From positions 744,001 to 808,000 of the forward strand of contig NZ_JAHWQX010000002.1 in the NCBI RefSeq assembly GCF_019334345.1: a stretch of 64,000 nt of DNA, given 5' to 3'. This document shows positions 8,722-15,891 of this stretch, one piece after another; the first letter of the stretch is position 1; each line of letters begins with the position of its first letter. This DNA is from Neohoeflea coraliihabitans. GTDB lineage: Bacteria > Pseudomonadota > Alphaproteobacteria > Rhizobiales > Rhizobiaceae. Made by a program: the position numbers and the translations under genes. Under the pieces are notes generated by a model, which saw nothing but the letters and a program-made list of their open reading frames with translations, ran no database searches and was not told the DNA's origin.

Positions 8722-10047
8722 TCAGCGGGCCGGGCGGGAGCGGATGGCGTAGAGATAAAGCCCGTTGCCGGCGCCGCTGACATCGCTGTTGAGGATGATC
8801 TCGCCACCCTCGGCGGGGGCCAATTTCTGGCGGAAATCGACTTCCAGCAGCGCGTCGGTCAATTCGTTGCCGGCATCGAAACGCCTGCGGCCACAGCCGC
8901 CGAGGCTGCCGAAATCACATTTGACGTAAAACTGTGTGCCCTCGGCGTCGATGGCATGCACCGACAGCGCCAGGGTGGCGCGGCGTCCGGCCAATTGCTC
9001 GAGCACGGAGCGTGCGATGGGCAGGCGCACTTCGCCCGCCTCGCCGCTGTCGCTCGAGATGATCTCGAGAACGGATCCCTCTTCGCCGGCCGCCGCGTCC
9101 GTCTCGCCCGGCTCGAGCAGGCGCACCGTGACATTTTCGCCCATGCGGATGGCATTGCGATCGCCGCTGGCCCCCGGCGTATAGAATGGTGTCCAGGCGC
9201 GCGAGAATCCGGCGGCGGGATTAAGCGGCCGGGGCCCCTCGCCGTCATAATCCTCCACCGAGACCTGCGGCGGCGGGTTGGGCACGGAGGTGTCCCGCTC
9301 AAGGGCGCTCTGCAGCGCCCCGCTTTGAACCACCCACCAGAAGCCGATGCCGAGAAACGACATCAACACCAGGCCGGAAAACAGCGTTGCCGCCAGATGC
9401 CGGCCGCTGCGCCGGCGCCTGTGCCGCGCATCGGGTGCGCCCGAGCGCTTGCCGGGTTTGCCGGGTTTGCCGCTTTTGGCACCGGGGGCAGTGCCGCGCC
9501 GATCCTGCGGCGGCAAAGTCAGGCCATCGTCGAGCACCGGGTCGGCAGCAGGCGCGGTGCGAGCAGCCCTCTCCGGCGCATCAAGACGTGGCGAAGGGGC
9601 GGAGAATTTCGGCTCGCGCCGCTGCGGGCTGATCTCGGGACCAACGGGCGCGGCAGCCGGACGGGAGACCGGGGCAATATCGGGCGTCGGTTCCGCACGC
9701 GGCCCGGAAGGGGCGCGGGCATCCGGATTGACCACAGGACTGGAAACCGGGCTGGCAACCGGACTGGCAACCGGGCTTTCATCCAGGCTGGCGTCCAGGC
9801 TGGCCTCCGGGCCTTGCACCGGCCCGGCTGTGGGTACGGGAGGCGCGTATTCCGCCTCGATGCGGGCGATCAGATCATTGAGCCGGGCCTGTTGCGCGGC
9901 GGCGTGTTCGGGATCGACACCGCCCTTGCGCTCGAGACCGCGCTGCAAGGCGACCCGCGCCGACTGATAGATGCGCAGCCGTGCCTGCTCGTCCGGCCGC
10001 TCGACCTTGGCGAGGGCGTTGCGGATCGCCGTTTCCATGCCCGTCAA
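8722..10047 (-). CDS. Hypothetical membrane-anchored protein, Pro/Ala/Ser-rich
   Basis: Function not recognised. Residues 1-68 look helical and acidic/basic (RNALAKVERPDEQARLRIYQSARVAL, split here as a description, not a motif). Residues 70-210 are low-complexity with tandem SPVA repeats and a basic stretch before a single membrane segment (about 217-241, LFSGLVLMSFLGIGFWWVV). The remaining 200 residues would be periplasmic, with a possible beta-rich domain. The start is uncertain: TTG at 10047 has GAGGAG 7 nt upstream, while the ATG at 10038 lies 16 nt from it. Convergent with rbsK and divergent from the nitronate monooxygenase gene. Confidence 0.7.
   Translation of the reverse strand: MTGMETAIRNALAKVERPDEQARLRIYQSARVALQRGLERKGGVDPEHAAAQQARLNDLIARIEAEYAPPVPTAGPVQGPEASLDASLDESPVASPVASPVSSPVVNPDARAPSGPRAEPTPDIAPVSRPAAAPVGPEISPQRREPKFSAPSPRLDAPERAARTAPAADPVLDDGLTLPPQDRRGTAPGAKSGKPGKPGKRSGAPDARHRRRRSGRHLAATLFSGLVLMSFLGIGFWWVVQSGALQSALERDTSVPNPPPQVSVEDYDGEGPRPLNPAAGFSRAWTPFYTPGASGDRNAIRMGENVTVRLLEPGETDAAAGEEGSVLEIISSDSGEAGEVRLPIARSVLEQLAGRRATLALSVHAIDAEGTQFYVKCDFGSLGGCGRRRFDAGNELTDALLEVDFRQKLAPAEGGEIILNSDVSGAGNGLYLYAIRSRPAR
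9728..9800. repeat. Short tandem repeat encoding SPVA/SLDA units
   Basis: Within the hypothetical gene, about 12-bp units related to CCGGACTGGCAA repeat several times, alternating with CCAGGCTGGCGT-like units. They encode the SPVASPVASPVSSPVV and SLDASLDE stretches. Copy number could vary between strains. Confidence 0.6.
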
Positions 10048-10353
10048 AACTGCACTCCTCGCCCCGTCCCGCTTCGTCGGTCTGTCGGCGCTGCCTTCGA
10101 GGCCTTGTTCATGCCGATGCCTGCTTTGAAAAGTTGTTTCCTATAGCTAAGGAATACTTGCCAAAGGTAAAGCCCGCCGGAGCCGCCGGGCGGCGCCATC
10201 CCCTGCCAATTGCCCGATTTTGCGCGTCGCGGCACAAAAAGCCGCCTCCCGCGGCGGCCCACGCGGCAAAGTGCAAAAATGCTTTCGCCGCCGGGCCGGC
10301 TTTGCTATAGGCATTGACGTTCGCGTAAACGTCAAAAAAAGCGACGGGGTCCC
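10048..10353. other. Intergenic region upstream of the nitronate monooxygenase gene
   Basis: Just over 300 bases between divergent genes. No coding ORF is convincing. The right end holds a perfect inverted repeat, described separately, and a polypurine AAAAAAAGCGACGGGG leader before the ATG at 10354. Confidence 0.4.
10314..10335. promoter_or_regulatory. Perfect inverted repeat, candidate operator
   Basis: TTGACGTT (10314-10321) and AACGTCAA (10328-10335) flank 6 bases, CGCGTA. The palindrome ends 18 nt before the ATG of the flavoprotein gene, so a bound protein would block transcription or initiation. Size and spacing suit a MerR- or TetR-type dimer; no regulator for it is evident in the window. 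Confidence 0.5.
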
Positions 10354-11313
10354 ATGACGCTTCCAGCCATTCTCAAGGACAATCTGCGCCTGCCGGTCGT
10401 CGGCTCGCCGCTGTTCATCATCTCGCATCCGCCGCTGGTGCTGGCGCAGTGCAAGGCCGGCATTGTCGGCTCCTTCCCGGCGCTGAATGCGCGCCCGGAA
10501 GCGCAGCTCGACGAATGGCTGGCCGAGATCACCGAGGAACTGGCGGCGCATGATGCGAAGAACCCGGAGCGCAAGGCGGCGCCCTTCGCGGTCAACCAGA
10601 TCGTGCACAAGTCGAACAAGCGGCTCGAACACGATCTGCAGATGTGCGTGAAATACAAGGTGCCGATCGTCATTTCCTCGCTCGGGGCGGTGCCCGAGGT
10701 CAATGCCGCCATCCACTCCTATGGGGGCATTGTTCTGCACGACATCATCTCGGTGCGGCACGCGCATTCGGCCATCAACAAGGGCGCCGACGGGCTGATC
10801 GCCGTGGCGGCCGGCGCAGGCGGGCATGCCGGACCGCTGTCGCCCTTCGCGCTGATCCAGGAAATCCGCGCATGGTTCGATGGCCCGTTGCTGCTGGCCG
10901 GCGCCATTGCCACCGGCGAAGCCGTGCTGGCCGCCGAGGCAATGGGGGCCGACATGGCCTATATCGGCTCGCCCTTCATCGCCACGCCGGAAGCCCGCGC
11001 CGTCGACGACTACAAGCAGATGATCGCCAGCGCCGAAGCCAAGGACGTGGTGTATTCCAACTATTTCACCGGCATTCCCGGCAATTATCTCAAGGGCTCG
11101 ATCACCCGCGCCGGCATGGATCCCGACAATCTGCCCGAGGCCGATCCGAGCAAGATGAACTTCGAGGGCGGCCAGTCGGACGCCAAGGCCTGGAAGGACA
11201 TCTGGGGCTCGGGCCAGGGGATCGGCGCGATCAGCGACGTGGTGCCGGTGGCCGAGCGGGTCGACCGGCTGGAACGCGAATACAGGGCGGCCCGCCAGCG
11301 CCTGGCGCTGTAG
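10354..11313 (+). CDS. Nitronate monooxygenase-like FMN protein (2-nitropropane dioxygenase family)
   Basis: A 319-residue TIM-barrel flavoprotein. It begins LRLPVVGSPLFIISHPPLVLAQCKAG and has the FMN-phosphate/catalytic loop VAAGAGGHAG (151-160, with His158). GPLLLAGAIATGEAVLAAEAMGAD and YIGSPF follow. Family members oxidise alkyl nitronates or act as NADH:quinone reductases, so the precise reaction is uncertain. A single gene with a candidate operator just upstream; downstream lies tRNA-Thr. Confidence 0.87.
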   Translation: MTLPAILKDNLRLPVVGSPLFIISHPPLVLAQCKAGIVGSFPALNARPEAQLDEWLAEITEELAAHDAKNPERKAAPFAVNQIVHKSNKRLEHDLQMCVKYKVPIVISSLGAVPEVNAAIHSYGGIVLHDIISVRHAHSAINKGADGLIAVAAGAGGHAGPLSPFALIQEIRAWFDGPLLLAGAIATGEAVLAAEAMGADMAYIGSPFIATPEARAVDDYKQMIASAEAKDVVYSNYFTGIPGNYLKGSITRAGMDPDNLPEADPSKMNFEGGQSDAKAWKDIWGSGQGIGAISDVVPVAERVDRLEREYRAARQRLAL

Positions 11314-11362
11314 ACGCGCAGACTTCGTGCTTCACAATTTGCGGCGGACACGCTTTCGCTGC

Positions 11363-11391
11363 TTGAAATCGGCGCGTTTTCGGGCTATCTG
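11363..11391 (+). promoter_or_regulatory. Probable tRNA-Thr promoter
   Basis: TTGAAA at 11363-11368 and TATCTG at 11386-11391 with 17 bp between them, ending 38 nt before the tRNA. Spacing and hexamers fit a housekeeping promoter. Confidence 0.5.
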
Positions 11392-11429
11392 CCGCACGTC
11401 CGCCGCGCCATCCAAGGTGCCCCGGCAAC

Positions 11430-11505
11430 GCCGCCTTAGCTCAGTTGGTAGAGCATCGCATTCGTAATGCGGGGGTCACGTGTTCGAGTCACGTAGGCGG
11501 CACCA
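11430..11505 (+). tRNA. tRNA-Thr (anticodon CGT)
   Basis: A 76-nt cloverleaf with encoded CCA. Acceptor stem GCCGCCT pairs with AGGCGGC; the D arm contains AGCTCAGTTGGTAGAGC; the anticodon loop TTCGTAA reads CGT on a 5-bp stem. The T loop is TTCGAGT inside a GTCAC-type stem. A T-run (CTTTTT) follows within 8 nt. The accessory HEPN/XRE patch starts about 25 nt downstream, a common position for integrated DNA, though I find no integrase or duplicated tRNA 3' end. Confidence 0.95.
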
Positions 11506-11528
11506 GCAAACTTTTTAAATCCTCAAGC

Positions 11529-12878
11529 TTATGCATAAAATTTGCTCGGCTCATCTGAGGTTGGATTGTCTTTAGCCCATTGAAGACACCCGATCAGCGC
11601 GCACCGTGCAAGCATCTCCGCCAAATTCCTCATTTCAGACAAATCATGTGAGAGGCTATAGCTGACGCCGTGTACTATGCGGCTACGACCCTCACCATAG
11701 ACGCGGTTGACTGCCTGTTTTAGCGTCAGACTTTGGTTCTTGAGTATCTGGTCATCGGCTTTCCATCCAATACGCGCAGACAACAACTTTCGAATCTCTT
11801 GCTCACCATTGCCGCCTGCAAGCCCATCTAAAGTCGAAACGAACTTTACGACAGCCATAGCGTCAACCGCCTCTCTACAAGCTTCATGAAACCAGAGTAT
11901 CGCCTGCATCAAAACGTTACTGATCGCTGGGCGGGGCACCGCGCCTGTCTCGTGAACTACGTATTGTAAAACCTCTCCAACAATATCGAAGATGGGTGCG
12001 CGCTTCTCAGCACCTTGATCCCACTCGCCCGGCTCAAACCTGTAACCCATAGGCAAATGAGAAAGCTTGAAACCTGCCAAAGTCACCTTGCCGGGTTCGA
12101 AAGTGAGGACTTTAAACCGCCGTAAATTCTGATCTACTTGAAGTCGAAAGCCATCCAGTGCAGCAGACGGCTTGGCCCACTCTAGGGAAATCACGGCTAA
12201 CGCCATCCTGCCCGCTATGAGAGCTTTCTGCTTACCCGACTCGGGAGGCAGACCGTTCGTGCTGACACTACATACAAAGGGACACGTTCCAACTATTTGA
12301 AGAATGTCCTTTTCCCGAATCTGATCTATTGCGTTCTTCCGCTTAGGTAGTTTTTTGCCTGCCCATTTTCTTCGCACCCGCCGCTCGATAATCTTGTCAA
12401 TTTTGTCCTCTGCGGCCATACGCGAAAGCCAGCGAAGACGCGGCTCTATTTGCACTGGACCGATGTTGATGGGCTCAATGTCGACATTTTCAAAAAGGGT
12501 GCAACCAACGGCATACTCTCGGAAGCCGTGCCCATCCCGGGTCCTGCCAATTGCGTTGCGAACAGCCATCCGAACACGATTCGCCGCGCTCGGGTCATGA
12601 AGATCAACCTCCGCTAGAGGCTTTCCCAAAGATCGCCTGACGAGGTTTCTCCACTCGGTATTGCTAAACTGCCGAGCGGCACCTTTATCGTTCTGCAACA
12701 AGATATCCGAGATTTTCGATATTGACTGCTCTATCGCCTGACTAACCAGAATCGATCCTTTGTCGCCGGCATCTATAAGCCCCGGAAAACCATCCTCCTC
12801 ACGAGGGAACCGGGGATCGACCCTAATCCTCCTCAGCTCTGCCAGTACGTCTTCAATGTGCTCCAATAAACTCGTCAA
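11529..12878 (-). CDS. Apea-like HEPN domain protein, possible toxin/defence effector
   Basis: A 449-residue protein not recognised over its N-terminal 300 residues. The C-terminal 150 resemble Apea-like HEPN domains: ILWFHEACREAVDAMAVVKFVSTLDGL (broken here only for description) leads to VYGEGRSRIVHG, an Rx4H HEPN signature (R398, H403). HEPN proteins with intact R-x4-6-H are often metal-independent ribonucleases in toxin-antitoxin and anti-phage systems. Base composition is visibly less GC-rich than the neighbours, suggesting transfer. It lies 9 nt after the XRE gene and just after a tRNA. The residues are visible; a defence role is inference. Confidence 0.75.
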   Translation of the reverse strand: MTSLLEHIEDVLAELRRIRVDPRFPREEDGFPGLIDAGDKGSILVSQAIEQSISKISDILLQNDKGAARQFSNTEWRNLVRRSLGKPLAEVDLHDPSAANRVRMAVRNAIGRTRDGHGFREYAVGCTLFENVDIEPINIGPVQIEPRLRWLSRMAAEDKIDKIIERRVRRKWAGKKLPKRKNAIDQIREKDILQIVGTCPFVCSVSTNGLPPESGKQKALIAGRMALAVISLEWAKPSAALDGFRLQVDQNLRRFKVLTFEPGKVTLAGFKLSHLPMGYRFEPGEWDQGAEKRAPIFDIVGEVLQYVVHETGAVPRPAISNVLMQAILWFHEACREAVDAMAVVKFVSTLDGLAGGNGEQEIRKLLSARIGWKADDQILKNQSLTLKQAVNRVYGEGRSRIVHGVSYSLSHDLSEMRNLAEMLARCALIGCLQWAKDNPTSDEPSKFYA

Positions 12879-12887
12879 TGCTTGAAC

Positions 12888-13115
12888 TCATTTCTTGCGA
12901 GCTTTTTCCGGATCTTCGAATAGTAAAGAAGGCTCGATATCCAATGCATCGGCTATCCTTCCAATAATTTTCACTGTCGGGTTGCGATACCCGGTCTCAA
13001 TCCCGCTGACATAGGTCGCGTGCAGTTGCGCTCGGTCCGCCAGCTCTTCCTGCGACAGACCACGCTTTTTCCGCCAGTAGCGAACATTCTGACCGAATTT
13101 CTTCTCGAGGCTCAT
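12888..13115 (-). CDS. XRE-family transcriptional regulator
   Basis: A 75-residue single-domain Cro/CI-type HTH protein. It runs FGQNVRYWRKKRGLSQEELA, then RAQLHATYVSGIETGYRNPT (recognition region), then IADALDIEPSLLFED. The start is the ATG at 13115; a TTG at 13130 would add five residues. With the HEPN gene 9 nt downstream it forms a two-gene operon resembling an antitoxin/repressor-effector pair. CTATGAG repeats just upstream are candidate self-operator sites. Confidence 0.87.
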   Translation of the reverse strand: MSLEKKFGQNVRYWRKKRGLSQEELADRAQLHATYVSGIETGYRNPTVKIIGRIADALDIEPSLLFEDPEKARKK

Positions 13116-13136
13116 TGCACCAGCGGGCAATGAACC

Positions 13137-13161
13137 CTATGAGAATGCCATAGACTATGAG
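13137..13161. promoter_or_regulatory. CTATGAG repeats, candidate XRE operator
   Basis: CTATGAG occurs at 13137-13143 and 13155-13161 (18 bp apart), the second also part of the odd palindrome CATAGACTATG (13149-13159). They lie 22-46 bp upstream of the XRE start, as expected for autorepression. No experiment or second genomic copy supports this. Confidence 0.4.
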
Positions 13162-13232
13162 TAAGGTTTCTTCATACTGGATGCAAGTTCGACACTTCCC
13201 ACAGCGGAGGGCAGAAACAGAGGACCGCTAGG

Positions 13233-13376
13233 ATGGGCCCCAACAATCTCAGGCAGGATTTTTCCGACTCCTCCCGTTCCCCGTCCGACGAACCGCTCTC
13301 TTCGGTGCAGCGCGATGCCGACATCTCGGTGTCTGCCGGGCGGCAGGCGAAGTCCGGAACAGGCGGGGAGAGCTGA
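13233..13376 (+). CDS. Small ORF, 47 residues, hypothetical
   Basis: A hydrophilic 47-residue ORF (MGPNNLRQDFSDSSRSPSDE at its start) with mostly G/C third positions. It ends two bases before the ATG of the next small ORF, suggesting coupling. The ribosome-binding site is weak (AGGA 13 nt upstream). It may be a leader ORF or chance. Confidence 0.3.
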   Translation: MGPNNLRQDFSDSSRSPSDEPLSSVQRDADISVSAGRQAKSGTGGES

Positions 13377-13378
13377 GC

Positions 13379-13555
13379 ATGGGGTATTTTGAACAGATCG
13401 GCGACGCCAACCGCGCCTTTCGGCGCAAGCGCTCCGCCCTGCATCCCGTCCGGCGCCGGCTGGGCGATCTGATTTCGACCACGCTGACCACCGCTGTTGG
13501 CATCCTCCTATGGATCGTCCTCCTGTCGCCGCTGTGGCTGCTGTGGCTGCGGTAG
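13379..13555 (+). CDS. Small membrane protein, 58 residues
   Basis: The ORF starts MGYFEQIGDANRAFRRKRSA, continues with basic residues and ends in one hydrophobic segment (about residues 38-57: TTAVGILLWIVLLSPLWLLW). GGGGAG lies 9 nt before the ATG. The positive-inside pattern supports a single-pass inner-membrane peptide with a cytosolic N-terminus. Its function is unknown; it follows the 47-residue ORF by 2 nt. Confidence 0.55.
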   Translation: MGYFEQIGDANRAFRRKRSALHPVRRRLGDLISTTLTTAVGILLWIVLLSPLWLLWLR

Positions 13556-13622
13556 CGGCCTGGATTTTCGGCCAGGCGGCTCTGGCGCTCAGACCTCGAA
13601 GGCGCGCAGTCGGTCAGTAAGC

Positions 13623-13701
13623 GTTATACAGCAAAAGATTCTATTGCTGTATAATCGGATATCAAGTAGTTATACAGCACAAAATGTTTTTGCTGTATAA
13701 C
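13623..13701. promoter_or_regulatory. Pair of near-identical palindromes before the nucleotidyltransferase gene
   Basis: Two inverted repeats with the same geometry: GTTATACAGCA (13623-13633) with TGCTGTATAAT (13645-13655), and GTTATACAGCA (13669-13679) with TGCTGTATAAC (13691-13701). Each has an 11-bp arm and an 11-nt spacer; centres are 46 bp apart. Each right arm contains a -10-like TATAAT/TATAAC, and the second ends 4 nt before the ATG, leaving no Shine-Dalgarno. They could be tandem operators, or the second could form an mRNA hairpin that hides the start. Confidence 0.7.
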
Positions 13702-13705
13702 GAAC

Positions 13706-14731
13706 ATGCCTGACATCAGCCATCACAGCCAGATCGCGCTGGCCGCCTATCATGATCTGCTGCGCAACCTGCAAGACGAGCGCGCAGCCGAGATCGTCGG
13801 CACGCCGACGCGGGTGACCGTCAAGAATCGCATTTTCTGGTACGATAAGTACCGGGTCGGCACCGACATGGCGCAACGCTATATCGGGCCGGATTCGGAG
13901 GCGCTTCGTCAGCGGTTCGAAAGGCTGGACGGGCTCAAGGCCGAGGCGGAACGACGCCGCGCCGAGCGGACCCGGCTGGTCCGCATCCTGCGCGCCGAGG
14001 GTTTTGCGCCGCTCGATGCCAAAACCGGCAGCCTGCTGTCGGCATTCGCGCGGGTCGGTGTCTTCCGCTCAGGCGGGACGCTGATCGGCACGGTGGCCTT
14101 CCGCCATTATGAGGGCGAATTGGGGGTCAGACTGGGCTTCGACCAGCTTGCCCAGACCGGCGGCATCGATGTCGGCAGCTTCGAGCGGCTTTCATTTGCC
14201 ATCGGCGACAGCGTCAGTGAGCCGCTGGAGAAGGTCTTTTCCGAACTGAAATTCCGGCCGATGCCTGCTCTCGAGCGTGGCCGCGTCTGGCGCTGGGAGC
14301 AGACGAGCGGAGAGACGCTGGTCGAATTCCTCATGCCCGCGCATGGCGAGGAAGGCATTCGTGAGCTTCCGGCGCTCGGCGTCAGCGCGCAGGCCCTGCA
14401 TCATCTCGACTATCTGCTCGCCGACCCCATTCCGGCGATCTCGCTGTACCGGTCGGGCGTCCTGGTCCAGATCCCGCGACCGGAGCGTTTCGCCATCCAC
14501 AAGCTCATCGTCGCGGAGCGCAGGCAGGGCGGCGCGGACGATCTGAAGGCGCGCAAGGATCGGGCCCAGGCCGATTTCCTGATCTCCGCTCTTGCCGAAT
14601 TGCGGCCCGACGAATTGCGCGAAGCGCATGCCGAGGCGGAGGAGCGCGGCCCGCGCTGGCGCGAACGGATCGCCGCGAGCCTTGAACGATTGCCAGATGC
14701 TGCAAGACATCTGCGCGAGATTGCCCGCTAG
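13706..14731 (+). CDS. GSU2403-type nucleotidyltransferase-fold protein
   Basis: A 341-residue protein of the GSU2403/NTP_transf_8 family. The N-terminal helical part (residues 5-100, with WYDKYRVGTDMAQRYIGPDS) precedes a nucleotidyltransferase core beginning VFRSGGTLIGTVAF (119-132). Next come the strand VEFLMPAHG and the C-terminal block PERFAIHKLIVAERR with a helical tail. Related folds occur in AbiEii and MNT toxin systems, but the biochemical role of this family is not established. The start abuts the second upstream palindrome. It is single, with no partner downstream. Confidence 0.8.
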   Translation: MPDISHHSQIALAAYHDLLRNLQDERAAEIVGTPTRVTVKNRIFWYDKYRVGTDMAQRYIGPDSEALRQRFERLDGLKAEAERRRAERTRLVRILRAEGFAPLDAKTGSLLSAFARVGVFRSGGTLIGTVAFRHYEGELGVRLGFDQLAQTGGIDVGSFERLSFAIGDSVSEPLEKVFSELKFRPMPALERGRVWRWEQTSGETLVEFLMPAHGEEGIRELPALGVSAQALHHLDYLLADPIPAISLYRSGVLVQIPRPERFAIHKLIVAERRQGGADDLKARKDRAQADFLISALAELRPDELREAHAEAEERGPRWRERIAASLERLPDAARHLREIAR

Positions 14732-14976
14732 CGGCCCCGCCGGTCTGGCGCAACCACAGCCTCACCCTCCGCGCGGTTAATGGCAAAATGATTCATCCGC
14801 GCGGAGGCGTGAAAAATGGCACCAGCGTGACGGTCTCGTGATCATGCTGTGGCGGGCGGTCAAACCTCTATTTCAACGCGAAAAACGATGTGTTTCCAAT
14901 GCACTGAAGTTTTTTGGAACGATCGGTGGAGGGCTTGCATTGTGGGACATCGGAAACGGAAAAAAGGAGTTTTCCC

Positions 14977-15618
14977 ATGAAGAAGTTTCTCGCACTGACC
15001 ACCACCGCCGCCCTTCTCGCCAGCGCCTCGCTGACGGCGCCGGCCTTTGCCGCCAGCGAAGGAACGGCAGCCGCAGGTGCCTCCGGCATCATCAAGAAGG
15101 ACGATAACGGCGTGAAGGCACGCGGCAATGTTTCCGGCGACGTGAAAGCCTCGAGCGACGCTGCCGATCTCGATGCAACCGGCAAGGTCAAGACATCGAG
15201 CGAAATGAGCGCCTCGAGCGAAGCTCCCGGCCAAGTGAAGAAGACGGCGGAAGGCGTTGAAGCCACCGACCGCGCACCGGGCCAATTGAAGAAGAATGAC
15301 GTTGTCGATGCCGCCAAGGACGTGGCGCCCGGCCAGATGAAACCCTCGAAGGAAACCACGGCCAGCGTCCGCGTCGATGCCGAGAAGGAAGACCGGCTGC
15401 GCACGGTGTTTGCCGAGGCCGAGACTGACCCGGTCGATGTCGATTTCGAAGTGACGATCGGCGCAACCGTGCCGGATACGGTGGTGCTCAATCCGCTGCC
15501 GGCCACGGCCATCGAAGTGGTGCCGGTCTATTCGAACTACCGCTACTTCGTGACTGCCACCGGCGAGACGGTGATCGTGGCGCCGTCCACCAACGAGATC
15601 GTCTACGTGATCTCGTAA
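14977..15618 (+). CDS. Secreted DUF1236 protein with APGQ repeats
   Basis: 213 residues: a clear signal peptide (MKKFLALTTTAALLASASLT then APAFA, cleavage about residue 25), and a low-complexity charged middle region. The middle holds three APGQ(V/L/M)K units spaced about 24-27 residues. The C-terminal DUF1236-like module (VVPVYSNYRYFVTATGETVIV) ends in the usual beta strands. AAAAAGGAG precedes the ATG by 8 nt. Periplasmic or envelope location is expected; function unknown. It ends in a good rho-independent terminator. Confidence 0.82.
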   Translation: MKKFLALTTTAALLASASLTAPAFAASEGTAAAGASGIIKKDDNGVKARGNVSGDVKASSDAADLDATGKVKTSSEMSASSEAPGQVKKTAEGVEATDRAPGQLKKNDVVDAAKDVAPGQMKPSKETTASVRVDAEKEDRLRTVFAEAETDPVDVDFEVTIGATVPDTVVLNPLPATAIEVVPVYSNYRYFVTATGETVIVAPSTNEIVYVIS

Positions 15619-15656
15619 AACGGCAGACCCTGCGACGCCCCAAGTACGGGGCACGC

Positions 15657-15690
15657 AACCCCGGTGGCGCAGGCCGCCGGGGTTTTTTTT
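15657..15690 (+). terminator. Rho-independent terminator of the DUF1236 gene
   Basis: ACCCCGG pairs with CCGGGGT around an internal GC-rich loop, followed by eight T residues (15683-15690). Confidence 0.85.
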
Positions 15691-15727
15691 GGCTCACGAC
15701 ATGGCTTCGACAAGGTTCCTGTGAAGT

Positions 15728-15755
15728 TTGACACGCGCCAATACGTGTTTATTAC
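15728..15755 (+). promoter_or_regulatory. Candidate promoter of the GGDEF-EAL gene
   Basis: TTGACA at 15728-15733 and TATTAC at 15750-15755 with 16 bp between. It would give a leader of about 130 nt before the ATG at 15892 that includes the GATAAGCGCTTATC palindrome. Confidence 0.45.
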
Positions 15756-15789
15756 AACTAATATTATGATTTCCCAGCGAATTTTCTCG

Positions 15790-15803
15790 GATAAGCGCTT
15801 ATC
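15790..15803. promoter_or_regulatory. Perfect 14-bp palindrome GATAAGCGCTTATC
   Basis: A fully symmetric site 89 nt upstream of the GGDEF-EAL gene, downstream of its candidate promoter. It is long enough to be a dimeric regulator site; the regulator is unknown. Confidence 0.4.
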
Positions 15804-15891
15804 GAAAAGGTTTTATTAGCTCCTGTGCAGATAGATTGTCCGGGTATCGTTCCCGGCGGGGAGCTTCCGTTCCCATCGCGCAGGGGCAGTA

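Noticed and set aside
9728-9800. Tandem units as a DNA-level regulatory repeat
   Set aside because: They keep the reading frame of the hypothetical protein and are explained by its SPVA repeats.
13172-13444. 90-residue minus-strand frame
   Set aside because: No ribosome-binding site and no recognisable domain; the plus-strand small ORFs fit the local signals better.
13623-13701. Repeats as a CRISPR array
   Set aside because: There are only two units, each an inverted repeat with different interiors and no cas genes.
11506-13705. Integrated element with att sites at tRNA-Thr
   Set aside because: I found no integrase and no second copy of the tRNA 3' end in the flanking bases, so an integrative element is not supported, only a likely transferred patch.
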